This document shows positions 1 to 11,046 of a DNA stretch of 64,000 bases, one piece after another. The DNA comes from Nephrocerus scutellatus (lineage: Eukaryota; Arthropoda; Insecta; Diptera; Pipunculidae), in the NCBI GenBank assembly GCA_947095585.1, contig OX352761.1, forward strand, positions 83,567,919 through 83,631,918, given 5' to 3'. Position 1 is the first letter of the stretch. Every line of letters begins with the position of its first letter. A model generated the notes under the pieces. It was not told the origin of the DNA and did no database searches. It was given only the letters and a program-made list of their open reading frames with translations. The position numbers and the translations under genes are program-made.

Positions 1-2050
1 ACCGAATACTCCTGCTCCTGTTCCTGTTCCTGTATCTGTTTTAGATCCATCTGTGTATCAGATGGATGCATGATGGGGGAGGTTATTGATGATATTTTCA
101 ACCTAATGACGTTCTGGAATTCTAACCAAGAAGTTCCTTTGGAAATCAGTTGTTTTCATCATTGAGTCTGATTGTAGGACAATACCATGATCCGAGTTAA
201 TTTTGGAGATGATGTTTGTATGTCCTGGTCTGTTGGATTTAACCTGGTTGTGTATATTGAGATTAGAGAGTCTTAAGCCAGCTTCTTTTTTAATGTGTAT
301 GTGAAGTGGTGTCAGTCCTATAATCTTCTCGAGGGCTGCCGTAGGGCAGGTCTTTATGGCACCTGTTGCACTAAGACAGATGAGTCTTTGTATCTTATTG
401 AGTTTTGAGCGTGTCTTAAATTGCTATGTTTTTGGCCACCATATCAAGGCTGCGTATGTCAGCCTAGGTCTGATAATGCTCTGGTATAGCCAAAGAGTCA
501 TTTGCGGGCTTATTCCCCACGTTTTGTTGAACATGCGTTGGCATGTGAAGTAAGCTTTATTAGCTTTGTTAATAATGTACGTCATATGGGAGTTTCATGT
601 CAGTTTTTGATCGAACATAACTCCCAGATATTTGGCCTCCGGCATTATTTGGAGGACCTTGCCTTGGAAATTTATAATGGGAAGATTTATTTTTCTCCTC
701 TTTGTGAAGATGGTGCACACTATCTTGTCTGGGTTGACACTTAGGTTCACCTCTTTACACCAATCGTTTACTAGTTTGAGAGCAATTTGCATCCGTTCTG
801 CTATCGTACTCTCGAATTTGCCACGGACCATAAGGACGAGGTCATCCGCATAGCCAATATTGGTAATGATTATTCTTAAGCCTTGAGAGTAACTGGTCCA
901 TCACCAGCAGCCACAAAAGAGGTGATAGGACTCCGCCTTGTGGGCAACCTCTGGTTGCCGCTATTGTGATGGCTTCGTCGCCGAATGAGGCCCAAATTCT
1001 CCTACCCCTTAGCATGCTTATAACCCATCCTATGATTGAGGATTCTACACCCTTGTTTCTGGCTTGTGATTGAATCACTTCAAAGTTAGTGTTGTCAAAA
1101 GCGCCTTGAATGTCTATGAAGGCACATTTTAACATTTCTTTGTTCCGAAGTGTATCTTCGATTTCATCTGTCAGCTCGTGCAGTGCAGTTTCTGTTGATT
1201 TCCCTGTCTGATATGCATGCTGGCTGGGGTTTAGTGGGTTAATTTGGAGTGCATTAGATTTTATGTGGTGACATAGTATCTTCTCCATGGATTTGAGTAG
1301 AAATGAAGATAGGCTGATTGGTCTGTAGGACCTTATATCTTCGGGAGATTTTTTACCAGCCTTTGGTAGGAAAATAACTCGCACTTCTCTCCAGCACCTT
1401 GGAACGTATTCTAGGCTATAGCTGGCTCTGTAGAGTTTCACGAGCAAAAATTCTATCTGATGGAGCCCACGTTGCATCAAAATTGGGTAGACCCCGTCTC
1501 CCCCAGGGGATTTTAGTGGGCCGAATGAATTTACAGCCCAGCGGACTCCTTCAATGGAAAATATGTTTTTTGAGCGCCTGTAGGCCTCGATTGGTATGAT
1601 ATAAGGATGTGAGTTTATGTCCTCGTTTTCCTCATCGTTACCCAGTATTAAGCAGTCTGGGAAGTGGCTTTTTACCAGGCAGTTGAGTGTTTCATTTCTT
1701 GAGGTTGTCAGATCACCGTTAGGTTTTTTGACAGACCCGAGTGGATTTGTGTGGTCGAGGGATAGAGCCTTGTGAAGTCGACACGCTGTTGGTAGTTTGT
1801 CGATGCTTTCACAGAATTCTCTCCAGCTGTTGCGTTTGCTGCTTCTTAATGCCGCGTTGTATTTTGTGAGAGAAGTTCGATAGGCCGTCCAAATGTTTGT
1901 TCGTTTGGCCTTGTTGAACATTTTCCGGACTTCTCTTCTCTTAGCCTCGAGATCATGGTTCCACCAGGGAACGTCTCTTGTACCTTTGACTCGAACTGCA
2001 GGACAATTTGTGTGATAGGCATTTATGATTGCCTCGGTAAGGTCGTTTGC
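1..2050 (-). pseudogene. LINE ORF2 remnant: reverse transcriptase and RNase H start
   Basis: Open reading runs from about 2050 down to 842 on the minus strand and covers the RT fingers and palm (SYRPISLSSFLLKSMEK, FIDIQGAFDN). It then shifts frame just before the catalytic YADD box (plus-strand 841-852) and continues to 595 through the primer-grip and thumb region (PEAKYLGVMFD). A third segment below 595 contains the C-terminal RT region with in-frame stops, then the RNase H opening motif YTDGSK at about 40-57. The enzyme would copy its own RNA at a nicked target. With one frameshift at the catalytic box and several stops it cannot be functional. Confidence 0.8.
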
Positions 2051-2055
2051 TGTGG
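1..2055 (-). mobile_element. LOA-like LINE, 5'-truncated, runs off left edge
   Basis: Non-LTR retrotransposon in minus orientation. From right to left it encodes the linker before the reverse transcriptase, the RT fingers and palm, the thumb, and the start of an RNase H domain (YTDGSK at about 40-57). The order RT then RNase H, and the palm motif RGCPQGGVLSPLLW, fit the LOA group better than R1 or Jockey; this is from memory of the family. The endonuclease is missing because the copy starts at about 2055, inside the RNase H region of an errantivirus-like pol gene. The 3' end lies beyond position 1. Confidence 0.8.
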
Positions 2056-3180
2056 ACCATACAAGTAATTCCTTAAAGAGTTGAGAGCCCATATAATCGC
2101 GAGCATTTCTTTTTCGTTCGCCGCGTAATGCTCTTCGGTTTTACTTAGAGATCTTGAAATGAACGTAATAGGGGTACCTTCTTGTGCGAGAACCGCACCT
2201 ATAGCAAAGTTTGAAGCGTCGGTGGTAAGTTCGAAGCTTTTGCCAATATCGGGGTAGGTTAGGATGAGGTCTTTAGAAGTTAGGGAGTTTTTTAATTTGT
2301 TGAAGGCTTCGTGTGCCTCGGTTGATAAGTGGACTGGAATTTTGTTTGACTTTGATTTTGAGATGCGACCTTCTTCTCCTCTTAGAAGTGATGTAAGTGG
2401 CTTTGCTAGTGTCGCGTAGTCTTTGATGAAACGACGGTAATATTCTGCTAAGCTTAAGAATGATCTGAGTTCTTTAATGGTTGTTGGAGGGGGGAAATTG
2501 ACTATTGACTTCACTTTTTCTGGATTGGTTTTGATTCCTGATGGAGATACAACGAAACCCAAGAATTCGACTTCTTGTTTATAGAATTTGCATTTATCCA
2601 GCTGTACCTTCATATTCGCTTCACTAAGAGTTTGGAAAATTTGCTCTACGTGTTTTACATGGTCAGCCTCATTTTCGCTAAAAATGATAATGTCGTCAAT
2701 ATAGACGCAGCATATTTTGCCGATGTAAACACGGAGTATGTTGTCGAGCGCACGCTGGAAAATTGATGTCGCGTTTTTCAATCCGAATGGGAGCCGAGTG
2801 AACTCGTATTTCCCATTATTGATTGCGAATGCCGTTTTCTCCGTGTCAGATTCTTTAAACAGAATCTGATGGAAACCGCTTTTTAAATCGAGGACGGTGA
2901 AGTATTTGCTTTTTCCTAATTGTGAAAGTACTTCGCTGGTTTCCGGTATTGGGTACCTGTCTGCTATTATTACTGAGTGGAGTTTCCTGTCGTCAACGAC
3001 CATCCTGTGGTGTTTGTTCCCATTTGAGTCGGATTTTTTCGGAACAATCCACACAGGGGCGTTATAAGGAGATCTTGATTGTCGGATAATACCATCTTTT
3101 AGGAGATCTTTTACTTGCTTGTCTATTTCATTTCTAAGGGAGGCGCGGCATTTGTGGTGTAGGTCAACTTTTCGTTAGGT
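2056..3180 (-). pseudogene. Errantivirus-like pol: reverse transcriptase and partial RNase H
   Basis: Encodes the RT fingers, palm and thumb (FTVLDLKSGFHQI; catalytic VYIDD near plus-strand 2697-2711) followed by the first part of RNase H (LTTDASNFAIGAVL; EKEMLAIIWALNSLRNYLYG). It ends at about 2056, where LINE sequence begins. The reading frame is open upstream of the first Met at 3054 to about 3180, and those residues also match the RT N-terminus, so the Met is not the true start: pol is normally made by frameshifting from gag. The frame is intact over this stretch and the break is the LINE junction. Confidence 0.8.
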
Positions 3181-3208
3181 TCCGAGAATAAAGAAGGGAA
3201 TTTCCTAA

Positions 3209-3634
3209 TTATTGAATTGATCGCAATTTTTGTGGGGTGGTCATATGATCTAATTTAACGCTTAGGGAGTTTACTGCTTGTGATCGTAGCTGTTTGATCT
3301 TTATTTTAACTTTGTTAAGAATGGTCATAAAACTGTCTTTTGTATGTATTACGGCGGATAATTGCTTAAGGCTATCGTTTCCTAAAATGCCATGAAAGGA
3401 TTTAAGACTTGGGAGGAGAAAAATTTTTAGGTTAATATTCGTCTTGCCAAAAAGGTTAAGAAAGGTGTGCTGAGCTATCTCGATATCACCAGCAATAGAT
3501 TTGGCACAAAAAATTTGTTCGTTTGGAAGGGGGTGTTTTATAAAACTCGGTTGAATATAATTCTTACTTGAACCTGTGTCTATTAAGAAGTTTAATATTT
3601 CCCCACTCTTCGTCTTGCAACTAAAATAAGGCAA
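3209..3634 (-). pseudogene. Errantivirus-like aspartic protease
   Basis: 141 codons with the retroviral-type active-site motif FLIDTGSS near the N-terminus and the later hydrophobic flap and core segment (GILGNDSL). In Ty3/gypsy elements this enzyme matures the gag and pol polyproteins as a homodimer. It sits between the Pro-rich end of gag and the RT, as expected. A stop after about 140 codons separates it from pol, so the gag-pro-pol fusion is broken in this copy. Confidence 0.7.
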
Positions 3635-5067
3635 CAGACTCTTCGTTTCTAAAATTTATGTCACTAAATTGCTGAAATTCGTGACTGTCTTGGTAAGCAT
3701 CTTCCTGCCATGAGAAAGATTCGGCTTGCTTACTCATAAAATTTCTGAGGTCAGGGTTATGTTCTGCCTCATCTGGATAAGATTGATGATAAAAAGCATG
3801 CAGGTCCTTGGGGGAGCTACTCCCGGTTTCTTGCATTTCAAAATTCGGAGGGGTTTGACCAACGTTAATGTGAAAGTTTCTCTGGTATTTATTAGGAATT
3901 TGGGCTTGCATCGACGCGCTTACCAGCGTATTTAAATGGTGGTGGCCTATTCTGATAATTAACTGCATTAGTTCTTATTGTTGAAGTGTGCATAGGCTCC
4001 GGTCTCGGCTGAGGTTTTGGTGCGAAAGGGCGAGGTGGTGGAGCAGGATTGGGATAATTCTGGGCGTGATTAGTATTAAAGTATTGTTGTTGGGCCATGG
4101 GGTAAATGGGATATTTTTTGAAGTATTGTGCTTATGGAATATATGCTATCTGTGGGAAAAATTGTTCTTTACGTGGAATTGTATTGAGCATTTGACGTGG
4201 CTGTTGTTGTGAAGTTGGGAAACTATTTCTTTGGGAATTCTGAAATTGACTCGCGAAATTTGACCTAAATTTCTGGTTTTCCAATTTTTGGCATAAGGCT
4301 AGAGCTTGTGGTAGATCGCTTGGTTCGCGCATACCTAAGAGCCTTGGAAAGTCACCGTTTAAGCCGCGGACGAAAGTGTCCAGAGCTTTATTTCTGTATG
4401 TTTGCGTTAGCAAGGACAAAGATTCGGGTCCGACGTCCATACACGAAATTTTGTTGAGGATGAGCGAAAGGTTGGTATAAATAGCTTGGTAGAATTCTTG
4501 CACGGTTCGCCTGCCTTGTGTCAAAGAATTCATTTGATACTCTAAAGTACCTAGGTCTCTTTGATCTGCATAATGCAGGGTAAGGCATTTAGAAATAGCT
4601 TTCCAGTTAAGAGGCGTATTGTACGATTCAAGCGCTGTATCGGCGTTGTCTACGATTTTGTTCCGTACTACGTTTAATATTCCGAAATATTTCGGAGTGC
4701 CTTTTAGTGGTTCGTAGATGTTTAACACTCTTTCCACGCTCTTCTTCCAAGAGCTGAACTCTGATGTTTTTCCGGAGAAATCGCGCAGGGATCTTACAAC
4801 ATCGGGGACCTTATCTAGATCCGTGAGGTCTCTGTGCTCTGGGTCTATTCTTTGGTCTTGTCCAATGGATAAGTCTAAATCTGGGTTAATAATGGAGTTT
4901 ATTAAACTAGTGGCGTTTTTATTGAAGGCCTCATTAACGATGCTAGAAATAAGGCTGACAAGTTCGGGTGATGCTACCACAGGTCGAGGATTTGCTTGTG
5001 GGGGATTATTTACGCCTTGTTGTACATTCAGTACAGGGGGCCGAATAAGGATGTTTGGATTTTCCAT
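3621..5067 (-). pseudogene. Errantivirus-like gag
   Basis: The first segment (start Met at 5065-5067, running to 4132) is rich in Asn and Gln and contains the gag core (FSSWKKSVERVLNIYEPL; DTFVRGLNGDFPRLL). A reading 29 codons longer is possible, but that extension is low-complexity Lys/Ile encoded by AT-rich leader, so I chose the internal Met. The C-terminal part continues in other frames: a Pro-rich segment at 3892-4098 and an acidic segment at 3621-3968 that abuts the protease. No CCHC zinc knuckle is seen, which is usual for this gypsy group. At least two frame changes make it non-functional. Confidence 0.7.
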
Positions 5068-5189
5068 ATTATTAATAATTATTATTATTTTTAAGATAGT
5101 TTTTATTTTTATTCGAATTGTGGGGGGAAAAAAAGAAAAATGTTTGCGTACCAAAAAAATTTTTTTGGGACTAGTTACAGTCTTATATT

Positions 5190-5387
5190 AATATGAATTT
5201 AATTACTGTGAGTTTAAATTTACTCAAAACTGAATTTAATTATTACGAGTTTAAATTTACTCAAAACTGAATTTCATTATACTACGAGTTTGAATTTACT
5301 CAAAACTGAATTTAATTGCTGCGAGTTTAAATTTACTTAAAACTGAATTTAATTACTATGAGTTTTACAAAACTGAATTTATTATTT
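5190..5387 (-). repeat. Leader tandem repeat, about 38-40 bp unit (left part)
   Basis: Five imperfect copies of a unit built on 'gaatttaattactgcgag' plus 'tttaaatttactcaaaact'. The same unit resumes at 9112-9225 on the far side of the DNA transposon, so it was one array before the insertion. It lies in the untranslated leader of the errantivirus-like element, upstream of gag. Confidence 0.85.
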
Positions 5388-6038
5388 CGTCGTCTGAGAA
5401 TTGTTTTGTTGTATACGCCAAAATGCACTTTTGGAGTGGATATGCAGTACTATGTTTTCAAAGGTGCTCTTTCCATTTCTGCAATCAGATGTAACCTATA
5501 ATTTACCGTTACTGAGATAATTAGTATGCGTTTTGTCGTATATCCGCAAAATTATCCATCACTTAGTTTCATTTTGTCGTAAGCGACAGATTTTGGCATG
5601 TACGACAATATTTCTATATAATTTTGCACTTTTTTTTGTTTAGTTTTGTTTTGTCGTATGTCTATAGGCATAATAGATACGATACAAAATTTCAAAATAA
5701 ATTTTAGAATTGTTTTGTCGTAAGTGTATGAACCTCAGAAAAATAATGGAACTGATCCTATGAACATACAACAGAAACACAAAAAAGTAAATGCGTCTTG
5801 GTTTGTTGTACGTGCATACAGATTTTAACGGGGGAAGGAGAACGTATAACTAGACGAGGATCACCGTTAAAAATTTAGTCGTCTGTTAAATCTCGTTCAG
5901 TGAGGTCGTATGAGTTGTATTCAATAATGGAATCTCCGGTCAGAAATATTTCGCAATATATACTTTCGTAAGTAGTGTAGTAGAAAAATAGTTTATTTCA
6001 TTCAATAAGTGTAGTATGAGATATGTATTATGAGTAAA

Positions 6039-6134
6039 CAATAGGCGTGTTTTTTTATGTCGGTGTACTCAAAGAGATCCTTTGAAAATTATTAGATTTA
6101 TCGATTTCTCCGACATAAAAAAACACGCCCAATA
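6039..6134. mobile_element. 86-bp palindromic micro-MITE with CAATA target duplication
   Basis: Inverted arms of about 20 bp (GGCGTGTTTTTTTATGTCGG at 6044 and its complement ending at 6129) enclose about 45 bp. The 5-bp word CAATA lies immediately outside both arms (6039-6043 and 6130-6134). This is a very small foldback element inside the 5' part of the DNA transposon, upstream of the transposase exons. Confidence 0.6.
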
Positions 6135-6329
6135 TTACATAGTATAATGTCATACTGATTTAACTTATTTTGTTATTAGACTTATTGATGAAATAGTTCC
6201 TAGCGATGTTGAATTTAAGGAAAACATTGACGGACCTCATTCCATTTTATCCGAAAAGGATTTTGGTATTTACGAACCTCAATTAAAGAATAAACTAAAA
6301 ATTTATATTGTTTTTGTTAGATAGCGACG

Positions 6330-7613
6330 ACACTTTAAAGGACCCTGATTTTATTCCACAATCAGAATCAAATTTATGCGAAGCCTTATTAGAGCTTCCT
6401 TTGTCTGAAAACTTAAGAAATATACCTTCCGAATACTACACATCATCTGGTTAAACAAATTTCAACTAAGGCCGTTCATTTTAGTAATACTTTTGTTTTT
6501 ATAAAGACAGTGACAAATCCCCGAAAGGTACGAGGAAAAGATCGAGGAAACAAGAACTCTGGAAAAGTCACATAAGGAAGAGACTCAGAGAATCAGGACA
6601 GGAGTATTCTAATATAGAAGGAAAATCCATGGCAACCAGAAAAATGAAGGAACCATGTAGGCCCACTTGTTTCTTCTTTTGCACAAAGAATTTTGTCACC
6701 GAAGACAGACTTCGAATTCATAATTCATTTTGGAATTTATCCGATGCTGAGAAACCCTATTTTTACGGCAAGTTTGTTCAGAAAACCCCAATCCAAAGAA
6801 GAAGAATAATTGAATCAACGGTTAAGAAACAATCCTTTAAGTTCTTCCTTCAATCTGATGAGGAAAGAATATACCAAGTTTGTAAATTTTTTTTTAAACA
6901 GTCTTGAGTCTTTTAGCGGACGATCTGGTGACGATATGGCAAGCTCAATTTCAAAAATTTTGAGTCAAATCTTATCTGATAACCCTCTAGTTGAAGCCTT
7001 GACACTTTGGAGTGACTCCTGTGTCCCGCAAAACAAAAACAAGGTAATGTCAACAGCGTTGCTATTTCTTCTCGCAAGAGCTCATAGATTAAAAGTAATA
7101 GAGCAAAAATTTTCAGAGCCTGGTCATTCCTTGATTCAAGAGGTAGATTGTGTGCATAGCTCCATCGACAGGTATCTGAAAAATTTAGAAGTATTCAGCC
7201 CGTTGTCTCTTTTTAGACATATGAAAAACATGAGTTTAAAAAATGTCAAGTTGAAGCTTATTCAAATGCAGCCAAAAGACTTTAAGGCATTTTCTGTCAG
7301 AGCAAGTCAATTGAATTACTCATTGATTCCGTTTACAAAAATAAAGTTTCTCAAATTCGAAAAAACCAATTTGTTTACACTTCATTTTAAAATAAATGGG
7401 AGAGAACTGGATTATAAAAAGGCCTCCATATTTAAAAGATCTAACAAAACAAACTTGGCAACACCACTAAATTTATACAGCCAAAATCTTAATGTTATGA
7501 GCAACTCCAAATCTATACCAAAGGATAAAATTAATGATTTAAAAGGATTGTTTGTTTTCATGCCTAAAGAGGATCAATCCTATTACGTAGCTTTATTTAA
7601 TCAAGTAAAATAA
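6330..7613 (+). pseudogene. Transposase relic with WSD-C-QN-N type DDE segment
   Basis: Three pieces in order. 6332-6454 is an acidic N-terminal exon (DSDDTLKDPDFIPQS). 6508-6907 begins after the acceptor-like end 'tttataaag' and encodes a basic region, Cys residues and an aromatic-rich helix (RKRSRKQELWKSHIRKRLRE; FWNLSDAEKPYFYGKF). 6908-7613, in a shifted frame, carries LWSDSCVPQNKN and HSLIQEVDCVHSSIDR, a pattern I know from uncharacterised insect transposase-like proteins. The core between about 6890 and 6930 is far too short, so the first half of the catalytic domain appears deleted. Its superfamily is not certain to me. Confidence 0.55.
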
Positions 7614-8095
7614 ATAGTTAATTAAGGTGTACCTTATACAATAAGTAGATAAGCTCATTTTTCTTTATTTGTTATTTAAATTTTATGGTCATAGGATGAC
7701 TTTTGTTATGTTTTTTTTATTTGTTTTTAACATGAATTCATTCATAGACTTAACTATGAAAAGACTGTTTTTATAAAAAATATTATAAGTTTATTTAATA
7801 AATAAAATTGTTAAGGTATGAAAAAGTGATTTTTTTATACGTAAATAGAAAGTCATATTTTTTAAGGAATTTTTCATATACCACTCAGTATTGGATTAAA
7901 CCATTGAACTTTTTATTGGAATGTGGTACGTGCGTTTATTTTGTCGTACGTGTATGGGGTGAAAGCAAGTGTTCATTTTCGTGGCGTATACGACAAACTC
8001 ATTTTGGGGAAACCCCTAATAATTTGAAAACCAAAAGACACTGGGGAGCGTAGAGCACATCAATCAAAAGAAAATTTTCCACGTAATAACCTATT

Positions 8096-9002
8096 AAAAA
8101 AACAACCAATAAAAATTAAAATTTTTCATCTAAATTCTCTAATCGCAGAAATTGATATGGGAGCCCCTCGATCCTGGGCCATTTTTTTTTTATTGTAGAA
8201 GAAAATCATCGAAACAAACATTTGACATCAGATGTTAAAATTGAAAAAGCTCAGATCATTTTATTCTGAGCACTTAGAGCACGCTCATACTCTGAGCAAA
8301 TAAGAAACACGAACATTTATCTTGAGAACTCTTTTACTGCTCTGAACTAATTTATGAAAACGCCAAATGACAAAATATTGTGAAAACTTGTTGTTCTATC
8401 TGTAAGTTGATATCGACAACAAAAAAAAAAACATCAATAAAAATACAATTCAGTATATAATTTAAATGTAAGTTGAAGTAAGCATAAAACATGTATGTCT
8501 CGTTTCATTTGCTGGGTTCATTTGTGCGTGCGCTAAGATTTCTCTCTCTCTCTCTCCACCACCACCAAAACCATGCAGCGCAGCCGACTGCGCAGCACAC
8601 ACCGCAGACAGTCCATAAAGGGCGACGAATATCTGATGCCAGTACAGATATTTAAAAAATGTATAAGGGCCTTGCGGCCGAACCCGGGACCCGATCACTA
8701 CCAAATTTTCGAAAAAGTATTGTTTATTGGGTATACACATGTGTGTAAAATTTGAAGAAAATCGGGTAAATTTTTTAAAATTTTTGTTTGGGAGCCCCCC
8801 GACCCCGCAGCCCGAGGGGCCTCAAAATTTAATAGAAAGTGTTGTCTCCGGAAATACGCAAGTGTGCAAAATTTCAATAAAATCGGGCCATGGGAAGTGG
8901 GTTAAAAATTGATCGCAAGAATCCACGACAGACGACCGACCGACGACCGACCGACGACCGACGACCCACGGGCAAGTGAAGTTAATATAGAGAATTTAAA
9001 AA
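8096..9002 (+). repeat. Helentron/DINE-like element, copy 1
   Basis: The left end has the family's shared start (AACAACCAATAAAAATTAAA, then AAATTCTCTAATCG). The right end has GTTAATATAGAGAATTTAAA. AAATTCTCTA and TAGAGAATTT form subterminal inverted repeats. The interior includes one satellite-like monomer and a (GACC/GACG)n stretch at 8928-8970. Nested inside the DNA transposon at 5388-9111. Confidence 0.7.
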
Positions 9003-9111
9003 TAGGGAAAACTTCAGCGGTTAGTTTTTTTTTATTTAAACCCCAACATAAAAATGCGATTTCCCAACATCGTTCAAATGGCGTATACAACAAAACAATT
9101 CTCGAGCGACG

Positions 9112-9225
9112 ATATGCTGCGAGTTTAAGTTTATTCAAAAATGAATTTATTTATTACGAGTTTAAATTTACTCAAAACTGAATTTAATTACTGCGAGTTT
9201 AAAATTACTCAAAACTGTATTTAAT
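9112..9225 (-). repeat. Leader tandem repeat, about 38-40 bp unit (right part)
   Basis: Continuation of the array at 5190-5387, interrupted by the DNA transposon. About three units are visible before the sequence becomes unique leader. Confidence 0.85.
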
Positions 9226-9464
9226 TGCAGTTAACTTTAAAGAACTTTTGTTTTTTATTTTTCTGTAAATATAATATTAAAATTTACGCTAAACCTACTA
9301 GTACTAGGTAGCCCATAGTACACTTTTTCGCTGGAGCGGCTTGGTTATAGTCACTGCCACCTTTTTTCCTTAGATACTGGGGGGCCGGATTCCAGGGGAG
9401 TCGTCTCGTCTGGTTTAGATGGTTGCTTTAAAATACTTTGTATGTTTTCGTTAACACGTGCACG

Positions 9465-9708
9465 TCACTGCTTATGGTGATTTTTATATTTTGCAGGTTA
9501 AATGAAAACACTTTTTATGGTGATTTTTATATTTTGCAGGGTAAATGAAAGCACTACTTATGGTGATTTTATATTTTACAAGGTAATTGAAAACACTTCT
9601 TATGGTGATTTTATATTTTGCAGTGTAAATGAAAGCACTACTTATGGTGATTTTATATTTTGCAATGTAAATGAAAACACTACATATGGTGATTTTTATA
9701 TTTAGCAG
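9465..9708 (-). repeat. Leader tandem repeat, about 42-45 bp unit
   Basis: Six imperfect copies of a unit containing 'cttatggtgattttatat' and 'tttgcagggtaaatgaaaac'. It lies directly inside the primer-binding site of the errantivirus-like element. The short open frame across it (9502-9705) only reflects the repeat and is not called as a gene. Confidence 0.9.
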
Positions 9709-9720
9709 TTGACTTTTCTA

Positions 9721-9735
9721 CTTGCTCGGGCGCCA
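9721..9735 (-). other. Candidate primer-binding site of errantivirus-like element
   Basis: Read on the minus strand this is TGGCGCCCGAGCAAG, directly after the LTR edge. TGGCGCC is the usual start of a retroviral-type site that pairs with the 3' end of a tRNA (gypsy uses a Lys tRNA). I did not identify the exact tRNA. Confidence 0.65.
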
Positions 9736-10100
9736 GTTAGTGGATTACTTGTTACAAAATAAAAAGAGAATTTAAATTTGTATTTCTGTGAGGATCAACC
9801 TCTTTATTCAGACTCGAAAAGACAACTAGCTTTAGAAATATCTTTAACCTAATATGAAACCTACATGAGTAAACAATTTGTTGCGACAAGCCAATTGTTG
9901 CGACGTCTGCATTATCTCTTGCGCGTGACTTCTAGCGAATTTGGCTGGTGTGCATCCGGTAGAATGCGATGTTTGCATTTTGTATTGCTCGTGTTCTTCT
10001 GTTGAATTTGATCGGTGTCTTATCTTCTGCTAGCTTGCATTGTTTGGAATTGTGGACGCTGCACTGTGTCCGTATAATTGACTTATCTTGTGCTAACTTA
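9736..10100 (-). other. LTR of errantivirus-like element (outer edge uncertain)
   Basis: Starts with plus-strand GTTAGTGGATTACTTG beside the primer-binding site. On the minus strand it carries a polyadenylation signal AATAAA (plus-strand 9811-9816) followed by a U5-like stretch, as expected of an R/U5 region. A possible outer edge is the inverted word CTAACT near 10092-10097. The flank up to 10346 holds nothing I recognise. The partner LTR is not in the window. Confidence 0.5.
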
Positions 10101-10346
10101 TATTTAGGGTGTACCAGAATTCGTGGCACAAACGAAGCAGGGTGATAGCTAAGGTCATTTCCAACTAAAATAGCCAAATGAAGTTTTATCGAATTGTTGA
10201 TGGTTAAAAAGTTATTCCTTTTTTAGTATTTTTGGGTAAAATCGCATACGCCGCCACTAAAACATTAATTAAAAAAAAAACAGCAGTTATTTTGTTTATG
10301 TTTATTTTTTAATACGATTTGGAAGAGTGTGCCTTTCCAATAGTCA

Positions 10347-11046
10347 TTTTTAAATTCTCTATATTAACTTCGCGTGCACATGGCTTACTGGCTGGCTGGG
10401 TGGCTGGTTGGTCAGATTTTCTGATCAATTTTTAACCCACTTCCCATATCCCGATTTTATTGAAATTTGTATATTTCCGGTGACAATACTTTCTGTTAAA
10501 ACTTGAGGCCCTCTGACCTCAGGGTCGGGGAGCTCCCATACAAATATTTAAAACAAAAATTTGATATTTTTTTAAAATTTTATACAAAGTATATCTCCGA
10601 TGGAAAACACTTTTTGTAAAAATTTCAGAGAGATCGGGCTGCGGGATCGGGGGCCTCCATACAAATTTTCCATTTTTTTTTCAGATCAAATCATACTATA
10701 ATGACTATGTTCTGTGTGCGCTGATAAGTGATGCAATGTAGGCAGCGCTGCGAATTTACGATTGGGGTTGTTTTGTTGTTGCGTTGCATCAGAGAGCAGA
10801 GAGTATAGAGAATTTGTGTTTTGTACAATATTACGAGTATATGAAGAACTGGTTTCGCACTCAACTGTTTTACAGCTTAACTCAACTAAAAAGAAATATT
10901 TTTAGTGGTACTTCGTACGTCGTTGTGTGTACGTGTACGTCGCACCAACCGTGCGCTGTGGCTGTTATGATTTTATACCAAATGGGGAATTCACCACAAA
11001 ATCGAATCTCCGATCAGAGAATTTACAAGAAAAATTTAAATTTTTA
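10347..11046 (-). repeat. Helentron/DINE-like element, copy 2
   Basis: Minus orientation: plus-strand TTTAAATTCTCTATATTAAC at the left, followed by a (TGGC)n stretch and two satellite monomers. The internal 10690-11000 block is the reverse complement of the block at 21560-21900. The other subterminal word (AGAGAATTTACAAG) is near 11020. Confidence 0.7.

Larger units (their letters stand above)
5388..9111 (+). mobile_element. DNA transposon with 33-bp inverted ends and transposase remnant
   Basis: Terminal inverted repeats lie at 5388-5420 and 9079-9111. They differ at only about three adjacent positions and share the inner block GAATTGTTTTGTTGTATACG. Short motifs related to TTTTGTCGTA recur near both ends (about 5402, 5530, 5574, 5650, 5710, 5805, and inverted near 5600, 7990 and 9085), the arrangement expected of transposase-binding sites. 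A plus-strand transposase relic occupies 6330-7613. The insertion splits the leader repeat of the errantivirus-like element. Target duplication is unclear (ATTT beside ATAT). A Helentron-like copy at 8096-9002 is nested inside, so the element was larger than its original size. Confidence 0.75.
2050..10100 (-). mobile_element. Errantivirus-like Ty3/gypsy element, decayed
   Basis: Old endogenous element of the insect gypsy/17.6/297 group on the minus strand. In its own 5' to 3' order: an LTR whose inner edge is at 9736, a primer-binding site at 9721-9735, a long repeat-rich leader, gag (start at 5067), protease, and reverse transcriptase running into the LOA-like LINE at about 2050. Any integrase, env and 3' LTR would lie beyond the left edge or are lost. 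The leader is interrupted at 5388-9111 by a DNA transposon; the same roughly 38-bp leader repeat lies on both sides of that insertion, which shows the two halves belong together. Frames are broken between gag, protease and pol, so this copy is inactive. Confidence 0.8.
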
